Position numbers and translations under genes: made by a program
Notes under the pieces: generated by a model
Databases searched by the model: none
What the model was told of the DNA's origin: nothing
The model's input: only the letters and a program-made list of their open reading frames with translations
In this document: in pieces, positions 1 to 5,765 of the stretch
Position numbering within the stretch: the first letter of the stretch is position 1
How the letters are laid out: every line of letters begins with the position of its first letter
NCBI GenBank assembly: GCA_025933895.1
Contig: JAICZB010000153.1
Coordinates: forward strand, 1-6,311
Reading direction: 5' to 3'
Source: Thermoleophilia bacterium
Lineage (GTDB): Bacteria; Actinomycetota; Thermoleophilia; Gaiellales; Gaiellaceae
DNA: 6,311 nucleotides

Positions 1-278
1 AGGAAGAAGACGAGCAGCGCCCCGCGCAGGGCCGTCACCATCAACGCTGGGCCGAGGTCGCCGATCAGCACGTGCTGGCCCATGTGCGCGGAGAGGAGCT
101 TCTCGTCGGCGAGCCGGTCGAGCGGACCGACGAGCGCGAACACCGTGACTCCGAGCCCGGCCGCGAAGAGCGCGACTCGATCCCAGCCGGCGAGATCGGC
201 GCGCCCCCGGCGGCGCAGCCGAACGACCGCCTGCGCGAACAGCACGGCCGCGACCGCCGCTGCGACGACCGGAAGCAC
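1..278 (-). CDS. ctaG: CtaG-like cytochrome c oxidase assembly factor (caa3 type), N-terminal part
   Basis: The first 92 codons of a membrane protein that runs off the left edge. The translation has a hydrophobic first helix (about residues 2-19), a basic loop with several Arg (20-29), a second helix (about 35-50), then the block SAHMGQHVLIGDLGP (63-77) with His65 and His69. That His-rich block followed by GDL-P is typical of the caa3_CtaG family, polytopic membrane proteins linked to copper delivery or assembly of haem-copper oxidases. The GTG start is chosen because it puts a full transmembrane helix directly at the N-terminus; the frame stays open further upstream and no strong ribosome site is visible, so the exact start is uncertain. 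A GTG two bases upstream lies in another frame that yields Arg/Ser-rich nonsense. It is divergent from the cyclase fusion gene. The family call rests on fewer than 100 residues. Note that the name ctaG is also used for the unrelated Cox11 family. Confidence 0.72.
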   Translation of the reverse strand, partial: MLPVVAAAVAAVLFAQAVVRLRRRGRADLAGWDRVALFAAGLGVTVFALVGPLDRLADEKLLSAHMGQHVLIGDLGPALMVTALRGALLVFF

Positions 279-289
279 ACCTCGATTGT

Positions 290-313
290 GCCCGCGATCG
301 CGCCAGCGCGGGC
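290..313. repeat. 7-bp inverted repeat in the divergent spacer (possible operator)
   Basis: The arms GCCCGCG (290-296) and CGCGGGC (307-313) are perfect reverse complements around a 10-nt spacer. They sit between the start codons of the ctaG-like gene and the cyclase fusion, 7 bp before the TAGGAT -10 candidate of the latter. Position and symmetry would suit a dimeric regulator. All arm bases are G or C, so chance pairing in this GC-rich DNA is a real alternative. Confidence 0.3.
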
Positions 314-314
314 C

Positions 315-334
315 GCCGCATAGGATCGGCCGAC
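315..334 (+). promoter_or_regulatory. Candidate -10 element TAGGAT before the hotdog-cyclase gene
   Basis: TAGGAT at 321-326 fits the actinobacterial TANNNT -10 pattern and ends 8 nt before the GTG at 335. Transcription starting about 7 nt downstream would begin at or next to the start codon, giving a leaderless mRNA. AGGA (322-325), 9 nt from the GTG, could instead be a modest ribosome site if transcription begins further upstream. No convincing -35 hexamer is seen. A nearly identical core lies before the SCP2 gene (4538-4559), which supports a real promoter element. Confidence 0.5.
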
Positions 335-1879
335 GTGACTCAGCTTGTGGTGACGGAGCAGCCGCGCGGATCGACCTGGGGTGCCGACGTGCTCCAGTCG
401 TCCGGCCTGGAGGTGCTGCGGGCCGGTCTCGAGCGGCGGTTGCCGGATGCTCCCGTCACGAGGCTCACCGGCTTACGGCTGTCCGAGGTCGGGCTCGGGA
501 TGGCGACAGCCTGGATGCCCGCGAGCGAGTGGTGGCAGTCGGGAGCAGGCGTCTTCTTCGCCGGGACGACCGCCTTCGTTGCGGACATGGCTGTCGGCTC
601 CGCGGTGCTGACCAGTGCACCGCCGGGCATCGGGATCACGACGTCGGAGCTCTCCGTGAGCTTCCTCCGAGCGCCCACGATCAGGAGTCAGACGATCATC
701 GGGCGCGGCCGGCTGATCCACGGCACGCGCTCGCTGGGACTCGCGGAGGCGACGCTGGAGGACGGGCGAGGGCGGCTGCTCGGCCACGCCTCGTCGCGGT
801 GCGTCCTCTTCCGTGTCGATCCGGAGATCCTCGCCGCGCGCGACGTCGTCCAGCCGGCGGCCTCCGATCTGCCGGATCCCTATCTCCGCGAGGTCGAGGG
901 GGAGGTGTATGGCCCCGACTACTGGGACTCGACGCCTGGGCTCACCGTGATGGAGCAGGTTGTCGCGGGCGAGTTCGTGCCCCCCGGTTTCCGGCTCATG
1001 GGCCTGCGCGGGGTGGAGACGCGAGAAGGGGAGATGGTGATGACGATGCCGGCCTCGGGCTGGCTGGCCAACCCGTTCGGAGTCGTCTACGGCGGGGCGA
1101 TCGCGTTCCTCGCGGACGCGGCGATCCTGCTCTCGGGGGCCACCACAGTCCCTGCGGCGACGGCGTTCAACACGATCGATCTCAAGCTCTACTTCCTGCG
1201 TCCAGTGGTGCCGGCGGAGGGAGAGCTTGTCGCGCGCGCCACGGTCGTCCATCGCGGGCGGACGATCGCCGTCGTCACGTGCCCGATCACGGGCCCCGAC
1301 GGTGCGCTGGTCGCGCAGGCCACGGGATCGGTCCTCATCCTTCCCGGAAGGCACTGGGAGCGCCCGGTCCAGATCGCCGACGAGCTGACGGTCGACACCG
1401 CCCGTTTCCTGACGACGCTGCTCTTCGTCGACATGGTCGACTCCACCCGCCGCGCGACCGAGCTTGGCGACGAGCGCTGGCGGCGGCTTCTGAGCGACTA
1501 CCACGCCTTCGTGCGCGAGCAGATTCGCCGCTTCCGCGGCCGCGAGATCGACTCGGCGGGCGACGGATTCTTCGTTGCGTTCGACAGCGCCGCCCGCGCA
1601 GTGCAGTGCGCTGCAGCCGTTCGCGACCAGCTGAAGAAGCTCGGTGTCGATGTCCGGTGCGGGATCCACGCCGGAGAGTGCGAGGAGAGCGGCGGCAAGC
1701 TCGTGGGCATCGCCGTCCACATCGGCGCACGGATCGGGGCGGCTGCCGGCGCCGGCGAGATCCTCATCTCGAGCACGGTCAAGGACCTGGTTGCCGGGTC
1801 CGGACTCGGGTTCGACGAGCGTGGAGAGCACACGCTGAAGGGCGTCGCGGACCCTTGGCGCCTGTACGCAGTTACCTGA
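335..1879 (+). CDS. Tandem hotdog (PaaI-like thioesterase) and class III nucleotide cyclase fusion protein
   Basis: A 514-residue soluble protein with three domains and no signal peptide or transmembrane segment. Hotdog domain 1 spans about residues 40-165 (FVADMA with Asp84; the HGG motif is replaced by FAG near 75-77). Hotdog domain 2 spans about 205-336 (VVYGGAIAFLAD, with Tyr252 where His is usual and Asp261). A class III adenylate/guanylate cyclase domain spans about 360-514. Its metal-binding aspartates are visible as Asp366 (FVDMVDST) and Asp410 (AGDGF), and the transition-state Arg is Arg466. By motif alignment the usual base-specifying Lys is Asp406, the usual Asp is Lys455, and the usual Asn is His462. 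The hotdog fold binds or hydrolyses acyl-CoA thioesters, so the fusion may act as an acyl-CoA-responsive cyclase, or as an acyl-CoA sensor if thioesterase activity is lost. This is inference. The GTG start follows a TAGGAT -10 and AGGA; GTG codons at 347 and 350 are less likely alternatives. Domain calls are firm, activity is unknown. Confidence 0.88.
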   Translation: MTQLVVTEQPRGSTWGADVLQSSGLEVLRAGLERRLPDAPVTRLTGLRLSEVGLGMATAWMPASEWWQSGAGVFFAGTTAFVADMAVGSAVLTSAPPGIGITTSELSVSFLRAPTIRSQTIIGRGRLIHGTRSLGLAEATLEDGRGRLLGHASSRCVLFRVDPEILAARDVVQPAASDLPDPYLREVEGEVYGPDYWDSTPGLTVMEQVVAGEFVPPGFRLMGLRGVETREGEMVMTMPASGWLANPFGVVYGGAIAFLADAAILLSGATTVPAATAFNTIDLKLYFLRPVVPAEGELVARATVVHRGRTIAVVTCPITGPDGALVAQATGSVLILPGRHWERPVQIADELTVDTARFLTTLLFVDMVDSTRRATELGDERWRRLLSDYHAFVREQIRRFRGREIDSAGDGFFVAFDSAARAVQCAAAVRDQLKKLGVDVRCGIHAGECEESGGKLVGIAVHIGARIGAAAGAGEILISSTVKDLVAGSGLGFDERGEHTLKGVADPWRLYAVT

Positions 1880-1892
1880 GCTACCCGCTCAG
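1876..1892. terminator. Small hairpin spanning both stop codons at a convergent junction
   Basis: CTGAGC (1876-1881) and GCTCAG (1887-1892) form a perfect 6-bp stem around a 5-nt loop. The stem contains the TGA of the cyclase fusion (1877-1879) and the TGA of the acyl-CoA dehydrogenase (1891-1889, minus strand). It could act as a short bidirectional terminator or as 3'-end protection. There is no U-tract on either side and the stem is short. Two facing TGA codons already supply three of the six pairs, so confidence is low. Confidence 0.33.
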
Positions 1893-3022
1893 AAGCCGAG
1901 ATGACGGGCGATGACCATGCGCTGCACCTCGTTCGTGCCCTCGCCGATCTCGAGGATCTTCTGGTCGCGGTAGAGCCGCGCGATCGCGAACTCCTCCATG
2001 AATCCGTAGCCGCCGTGGATCTGGAGCGCGGCGTTCACCACGCGGTTCGAGAGGAGCCCGGTGTAGAGCTTTGCCTGCGCCGCGGCGAGGGCGAACGGTT
2101 GTCCCGTGTCCTTGAGCCACGCCGCACGATGGACGAGCTGGCGTCCGGCCTCGATCTCCGTCGCCATGTCGGCGAGCTGGAACTGGATCGCCTGGAAGCT
2201 CGCGATCGGCTTGCCGAACTGGTGGCGCTCCTTCGCGTAGGCGGTTGCGAGGTCGTAGGCGCCTTGCGCGAGCCCGACGCCCATCGACGCGACCGAGATG
2301 CGGCCGCCGTCGAGGATCTCCATGAACTGGCGAAATCCGCGACCGCGCTCGCCGAGCAGATTCCCCTCCGGAACGGCGCACGAGCGGAAGGCGAGCTCGC
2401 GCGTGTCGGAAGCGTGCCAGCCGAGCTTGTGCATCGGAGCCGAGATCTCGTAGCCGGGCGTGCCGTTCGGGACGATCAGGTTCGAGATCTCGTCCTCTCC
2501 GGTGCGCGCCGTGATCGTGACGCAGGCGCTGATGTCGGTTCCTGCGTTCGTGATGAAGATCTTGGAGCCGTCGATCACCCACTCGCCGTTCCGCAGCTCG
2601 GCCTTGGTGCGCGTCGCCCCCGCGTCCGATCCGGCGTCCGGCTCCGTCAGCCCGAACGCGGCGAGGCCCTGGCCGGAGGCGAGGCGCGGCAGCCATTCCT
2701 GCTTCTGCTCGTCGTTGCCGAAGAGCAGGATCGGCATCGTCCCGAGCGAGGTGTGCGCGGCGACGGTGATCGCCACGGAGGAATCGATCCGCGACAGCTC
2801 CTCGATCGCGATCGCGTAGGAGACGGTGTCGCCGCCGGCTCCGCCGTACTCCTCCGGGATCGGCAGCCCCATCAATCCGAGCTCGGCGAGCTCCGAGACG
2901 AGCTCGTACGGGAAGCGCGCCTCGCGGTCGAGCTCCTCGGCCACGGGCGAGACCTTCGATTCCGCGAACTCGCGGACGGTGCGACGGATCAGCTCTTGCT
3001 CGTCGCTGAGCTCGAAGTTCAA
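1889..3022 (-). CDS. Acyl-CoA dehydrogenase (FAD-dependent, short/medium-chain type)
   Basis: A 377-aa cytoplasmic flavoenzyme of normal family length, catalysing alpha,beta-dehydrogenation of an acyl-CoA with electrons passed to ETF. The N-terminal helical domain begins NFELSDEQELIRRTVREF. The FAD/substrate-binding middle domain shows GLTEPDAGSD (124-133) and WVIDGSKIFITNAG (148-161). The C-terminal helical domain carries RHQFGKPI (266-273), the IHGGYGFMEE flavin-binding segment (335-344), and EIGEGTNEVQR (358-368), where Glu361 holds the catalytic-base position used by short- and medium-chain enzymes. The TTG start is chosen because the family N-terminus begins exactly there and the TTG overlaps the TGA of pepA by 4 nt (3019-3022), indicating translational coupling. 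The open frame continues upstream only as an Arg-rich shadow of pepA. Glu361 argues against isovaleryl-CoA dehydrogenase, whose base lies elsewhere. Chain-length specificity cannot be read from the sequence alone. Confidence 0.93.
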   Translation of the reverse strand: MNFELSDEQELIRRTVREFAESKVSPVAEELDREARFPYELVSELAELGLMGLPIPEEYGGAGGDTVSYAIAIEELSRIDSSVAITVAAHTSLGTMPILLFGNDEQKQEWLPRLASGQGLAAFGLTEPDAGSDAGATRTKAELRNGEWVIDGSKIFITNAGTDISACVTITARTGEDEISNLIVPNGTPGYEISAPMHKLGWHASDTRELAFRSCAVPEGNLLGERGRGFRQFMEILDGGRISVASMGVGLAQGAYDLATAYAKERHQFGKPIASFQAIQFQLADMATEIEAGRQLVHRAAWLKDTGQPFALAAAQAKLYTGLLSNRVVNAALQIHGGYGFMEEFAIARLYRDQKILEIGEGTNEVQRMVIARHLGF

Positions 3023-4500
3023 GCGAGCATTCTGCCCAGCTCGGCGATGAGCCGCACGCCGTAGCCGGTGCCGCCGGGCACGCGCAGGTAATCGCCGCGG
3101 CTGCGCTCGAGGAAGGCAGGGCCGGCCATGTCCACGTGCATCCACGGGCCGTCACCGGCGAACTCGTGCAGGAACTCGGCGGCGAGGGCGGGGGAGCCCT
3201 GCCGCAGCGTCGAGCCGTTCTTCATGTCCGCGAACGCCGAGTCGATGTAACGGCGGTAGCGGGGGTGGAGCGGGAACGGCCAGACGAGGTCGCCGCTGCG
3301 GCGGCCGGCCTCGACGATCCGGTCTTCCCAGTCTTTGTCGTTCGCGAAGCCGCCGGCGTAGAGGTCGCCGAGCGCGAGCTCCATCGCGCCCGTGAGCGTC
3401 GCGAGGTCGAGCACGTGCGTCGCTCCCTCACGGCGGACGTACCAGAGCGCGTCGGCGAGCACGAGCCGTCCCTCGGCGTCCGTGTTGATGACCTCGATCG
3501 TCTTGCCGTTCGCTGCGCGGAGGATGTCGCCCGGCCGGAACGCGTCGCCGCCGGGCAGGTTTTCGGCGGCGGCGAGAGCTGCGATCGCCCGCACCGGCGT
3601 GCCGAGCGCGGCGAGGGCGCCGATCCCGTGCAGCGTCCCGGCGCCGCCGGACATGTCCCCCTTCATGTCCTGCATCCCGCCGGACGGCTTGATCGAGATC
3701 CCGCCGGCGTCGAACGTGATCGACTTGCCCACCAGCCCGAGCAGGATGTCGTCGCGCGCGCCGGGCGGGTCGTAGCGCAGCACGATCAGGCGCGGCTCGT
3801 TGCGGCTGCCGCGGCCGACCGCGGTCAGCGCGCCCATGCCGAGGTCGTCGAGCTCCTTCGTCGCGAGGACAGCGCAGGTCAGATGCTCGAGCTCGGCCGC
3901 GAGCTCCTGCGCCTTCTCGCCCAGCGTGTGCGGTGTGAGCTCGTTCGGCGGCATGTTGGAGAGGTCGCGCGCGCGGTTCGCGCGCTCGGCGACGACGGCG
4001 GCGCGCTCGACGGCCGCCTGCAGCTCCGGATCGTCGGCATGCCCGATCACGATGCGCTCCGGCGCCCGCGCGTCGTCCTTCGACTTCCAGTGACCGGGCG
4101 AGTAGGAGCCGAGGATCGTCCCTTCCACGAGCGCCGCGGCCTGCTCGGGCAGCGGCACCGGAAGCGACTCGTCGAGCAGCCAGACGAGCGTTCCGCCGAC
4201 CCGCGAAAGGGCCTGGGCCGCCGCCGCTCCGGCGGTGCGCAGAGCGTCGGGATCGACGTTCTCGCGCTTCCCGACACCCGCCGCGACGAGGCGCGGAGCC
4301 TCGAGCTCGCCGTTCAGGTGGAGGAGGACCGTCTCGCCGCGGTCGCCCCGCAGCTCGCCGCTCTCGCCGAGCCTGCTCAGCCGGCCGCCGAGCTTGCCGT
4401 CCAGGATCTTCGAGCCGTCACCGCCCAGGGGCTGGGCGACCGGCAGTGCCAGCGCGTCCGCGCCGGCCTGTCCCGGCAGCGCGATCTCGACCTTGGTCAT
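3019..4500 (-). CDS. pepA: Leucyl aminopeptidase (M17 family, di-metal)
   Basis: A 493-aa cytosolic exopeptidase that removes N-terminal residues such as Leu from peptides, with two divalent metals per subunit; the family forms hexamers. The N-terminal macro-like domain covers about residues 1-150 and the catalytic domain about 170-493. Visible active-site residues by motif are Lys259 and Asp264 (GKSITFDAGG), Lys271 (ISIKPSGGM), Asp282 (MKGDMSGG), and Asp341, Glu343 and Arg345 within the signature NTDAEGRL (339-346). All expected metal ligands and both catalytic side chains are present, so the enzyme should be active. It starts with ATG at 4500-4498, has no purine-rich ribosome site, and has TACCAT 9 nt upstream, which suggests leaderless expression. 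It is the first gene of a two-gene unit with the acyl-CoA dehydrogenase. The pairing does not prove a shared pathway; peptide turnover feeding amino-acid catabolism is only a possibility. Confidence 0.95.
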   Translation of the reverse strand: MTKVEIALPGQAGADALALPVAQPLGGDGSKILDGKLGGRLSRLGESGELRGDRGETVLLHLNGELEAPRLVAAGVGKRENVDPDALRTAGAAAAQALSRVGGTLVWLLDESLPVPLPEQAAALVEGTILGSYSPGHWKSKDDARAPERIVIGHADDPELQAAVERAAVVAERANRARDLSNMPPNELTPHTLGEKAQELAAELEHLTCAVLATKELDDLGMGALTAVGRGSRNEPRLIVLRYDPPGARDDILLGLVGKSITFDAGGISIKPSGGMQDMKGDMSGGAGTLHGIGALAALGTPVRAIAALAAAENLPGGDAFRPGDILRAANGKTIEVINTDAEGRLVLADALWYVRREGATHVLDLATLTGAMELALGDLYAGGFANDKDWEDRIVEAGRRSGDLVWPFPLHPRYRRYIDSAFADMKNGSTLRQGSPALAAEFLHEFAGDGPWMHVDMAGPAFLERSRGDYLRVPGGTGYGVRLIAELGRMLA

Positions 4501-4509
4501 CGGAGCGCG

Positions 4510-4515
4510 ATGGTA
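4510..4515 (-). promoter_or_regulatory. Candidate -10 element TACCAT for pepA
   Basis: On the minus strand TACCAT fits TANNNT and ends 9 nt before the pepA ATG. The intervening bases contain no Shine-Dalgarno-like run, so a transcript starting at or just before the ATG is plausible. No -35 match is evident. It lies 28 bp from the plus-strand TAGACT of the SCP2 gene, so the upstream regions of the two promoters would overlap. Confidence 0.4.
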
Positions 4516-4537
4516 TCGCTGCTGCCGCGCCGCCTGC

Positions 4538-4559
4538 GCCGCATAGACTCGCGCCGACG
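4538..4559 (+). promoter_or_regulatory. Candidate -10 promoter core TAGACT before the SCP2 gene
   Basis: TAGACT at 4544-4549 fits TANNNT and lies 37 nt before the ATG at 4587, leaving room for a short leader of about 30 nt that holds a good ribosome site. The surrounding bases (GCCGCA before, CGCGCCGACG after) nearly match the block at 315-335 upstream of the cyclase fusion. No clear -35 hexamer is seen. Confidence 0.5.
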
Positions 4560-4574
4560 CCTACGCGACCCGAG

Positions 4575-4580
4575 AAGGAG
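4575..4580 (+). promoter_or_regulatory. Ribosome-binding site AAGGAG of the SCP2 gene
   Basis: AAGGAG lies 6 nt before the ATG at 4587 and is the only strong canonical Shine-Dalgarno sequence before any start in this window. It fixes the SCP2 start and suggests this gene is translated efficiently, unlike its neighbours, which seem to use leaderless or coupled starts. Confidence 0.8.
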
Positions 4581-4586
4581 CGATAG

Positions 4587-4901
4587 ATGCCAGGCACCGT
4601 GCAGGAGTTCTTCGAGACGCTTCCGTCTCAGGCCGACACCTCGAAGACGGCCGGCATGAGCAACTCCTACGTCTTCGACATCGAGGGAGCCGGCCAGTGG
4701 ACGGTCAAGGTCGAGGACGGCAACGTCAGCGTCGCCGAGGGCGTTCAGGACGCGGACGTCACGATCAGCGCCTCCGAAGAGGTGTTCCAGAAGATCCTCG
4801 CGGGCGACCAGAACGCGACCAGCGCGTACATGACCGGCAAGATCAAGCTCAAGGGCGACATGGGCGCGGCGATGAAGCTCCAGAAGCTGTTTCCGCAATA
4901 G
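4587..4901 (+). CDS. Stand-alone SCP2 sterol/lipid carrier domain protein
   Basis: A 104-aa soluble protein consisting of one SCP2 domain. Visible family features are the central strands YVFDIEGAGQWTVKVEDGNV (48% of this part alternates hydrophobic and charged residues by eye), the segment ADVTISASEEVFQKILAGDQN, and the C-terminal YMTGKIKLKGDMGAAMKL, which matches the usual G-K-(I/L)-K-(L/V)-x-G-D ending. SCP2 domains bind fatty acids, acyl-CoAs or sterol-like lipids in a hydrophobic tunnel and act as carriers or as accessory domains of lipid enzymes. The ATG follows a strong AAGGAG. The gene is transcribed alone, divergent from pepA and convergent with the GNAT gene, whose stop codon lies 3 bp away. 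Neighbouring acyl-CoA enzymes suit a lipid-handling role, but no ligand can be assigned from sequence. Confidence 0.9.
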   Translation: MPGTVQEFFETLPSQADTSKTAGMSNSYVFDIEGAGQWTVKVEDGNVSVAEGVQDADVTISASEEVFQKILAGDQNATSAYMTGKIKLKGDMGAAMKLQKLFPQ

Positions 4902-4904
4902 GCC

Positions 4905-5765
4905 TCAGCCGAAGACGATCTCCGCCGACTCGGCGACGCGTCGGTAGCCGATCCGCTCGTAGATCGCGTTCGAGGTCGGGTTGGCGAGGTCCGTGTACAG
5001 GAAGCAGAAGCGGCGGCCGCCGTCGACGAGGCGACCGTCGAGCAGGCGCTGCGAGAGCTCTGCGGTGAGGGCAGTGGCGTAGCCGCGTCCGCGCAGCTCC
5101 GGCGGCGTGTACACCGGCCCGACGCGGATGCCGTTCGGCGTCGGCCCGCCCCAGCCGGCGAGGGAGACCGTGTCGCCGCCCTCCTCCCAGAGGAGGAAGC
5201 CGCCCGTCGGCGAGGCGAGCTTGTGGCGGACGTTCTCCTCGGCGCGCTCGCGGCCCGGCCCTCCCTCGTGCAGTACCTCGTCCCCGAAGGCCAGCCACCA
5301 GCGCAGCACGAGCTCGAGGTCGCCTTCCTCCGCGACGCGGGCCGAGCCCGGCACCGCGGACAGCGGCTCGACCTGTTCGAGCGCGTACACGCCCTGTCGC
5401 ATGCTCGTGCGCGCCGAAATGCCGCTGCGGCCGGACCACATCGTGGCGAACTCGTGCACCTCCGGCTCGGTGCCGACGATCCCGGGCAGCTCCTCGCCCG
5501 CGACCGTCTCCGCGAGCGCGGCGAGGGCCTGCTTCGACCGCGGCCGGGCGAGGATGAGGTTGTACGGCGGCGTTCGCAGCGCGGCGCCGACGACCTGGTC
5601 GCCGTCGCGGACGAGCCAGAGGTTTCGCGTCAGGTACAGGTCGGGCGAGTCCCGGATCGTGCCGGCGATTCCGAGGATGAGGTTGTGGCGCGCCTCGTCG
5701 GCGAGTAGGAGCGGCCCGGCCTGCTCGAGGAACGCGGTTGCGTCGTCGAGCTGCACGACGTCCAC
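4905..5765 (-). CDS. GNAT-family N-acetyltransferase (predicted, COG3393-like)
   Basis: A 286-aa protein with an N-terminal region of about 140 residues lacking clear motifs and a C-terminal GNAT domain (about 140-286). Motif A, which binds the acetyl-CoA pyrophosphate, reads VGPVYTPPELRGRGYATAL (215-233), with the R-G-x-G-x-A loop at 225-230. Motif B follows as LYTDLANPTSNAIYERIGYR (256-275), where Tyr269 is a candidate general acid. The arrangement of a degenerate N-terminal half and an active C-terminal half recalls the predicted acetyltransferases of COG3393; the substrate is unknown. The GTG start shares its first base with the TAG stop of the carboxylase subunit upstream (1-nt overlap), so coupled translation is likely. 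It may acetylate a protein lysine or small molecule, and its placement behind an acyl-CoA carboxylase may reflect co-expression only. Confidence 0.85.
   Translation of the reverse strand: MDVVQLDDATAFLEQAGPLLLADEARHNLILGIAGTIRDSPDLYLTRNLWLVRDGDQVVGAALRTPPYNLILARPRSKQALAALAETVAGEELPGIVGTEPEVHEFATMWSGRSGISARTSMRQGVYALEQVEPLSAVPGSARVAEEGDLELVLRWWLAFGDEVLHEGGPGRERAEENVRHKLASPTGGFLLWEEGGDTVSLAGWGGPTPNGIRVGPVYTPPELRGRGYATALTAELSQRLLDGRLVDGGRRFCFLYTDLANPTSNAIYERIGYRRVAESAEIVFG

Noticed and set aside
473..1831. A 452-codon minus-strand frame antisense to the cyclase fusion.
   Set aside because: The translation is rich in Arg, Asp and Glu with no domain signature, as expected from the reverse complement of a high-GC gene.
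82..1914. A 610-codon open frame on the plus strand covering the whole cyclase fusion gene.
   Set aside because: The product is Arg/Ala/Gly-rich with no domain motifs, while the frame from 335 gives clear hotdog and cyclase motifs. It is a GC-driven shadow frame.
1881..3155. A 424-codon minus-strand frame overlapping the acyl-CoA dehydrogenase.
   Set aside because: It is shifted relative to the dehydrogenase frame, Arg-rich and without family motifs, so it is a shadow.
3136..4659. A 507-codon plus-strand frame antisense to pepA.
   Set aside because: The product is low-complexity (Arg, Val, Glu) with no recognisable motif and mirrors the codon bias of pepA on the other strand.
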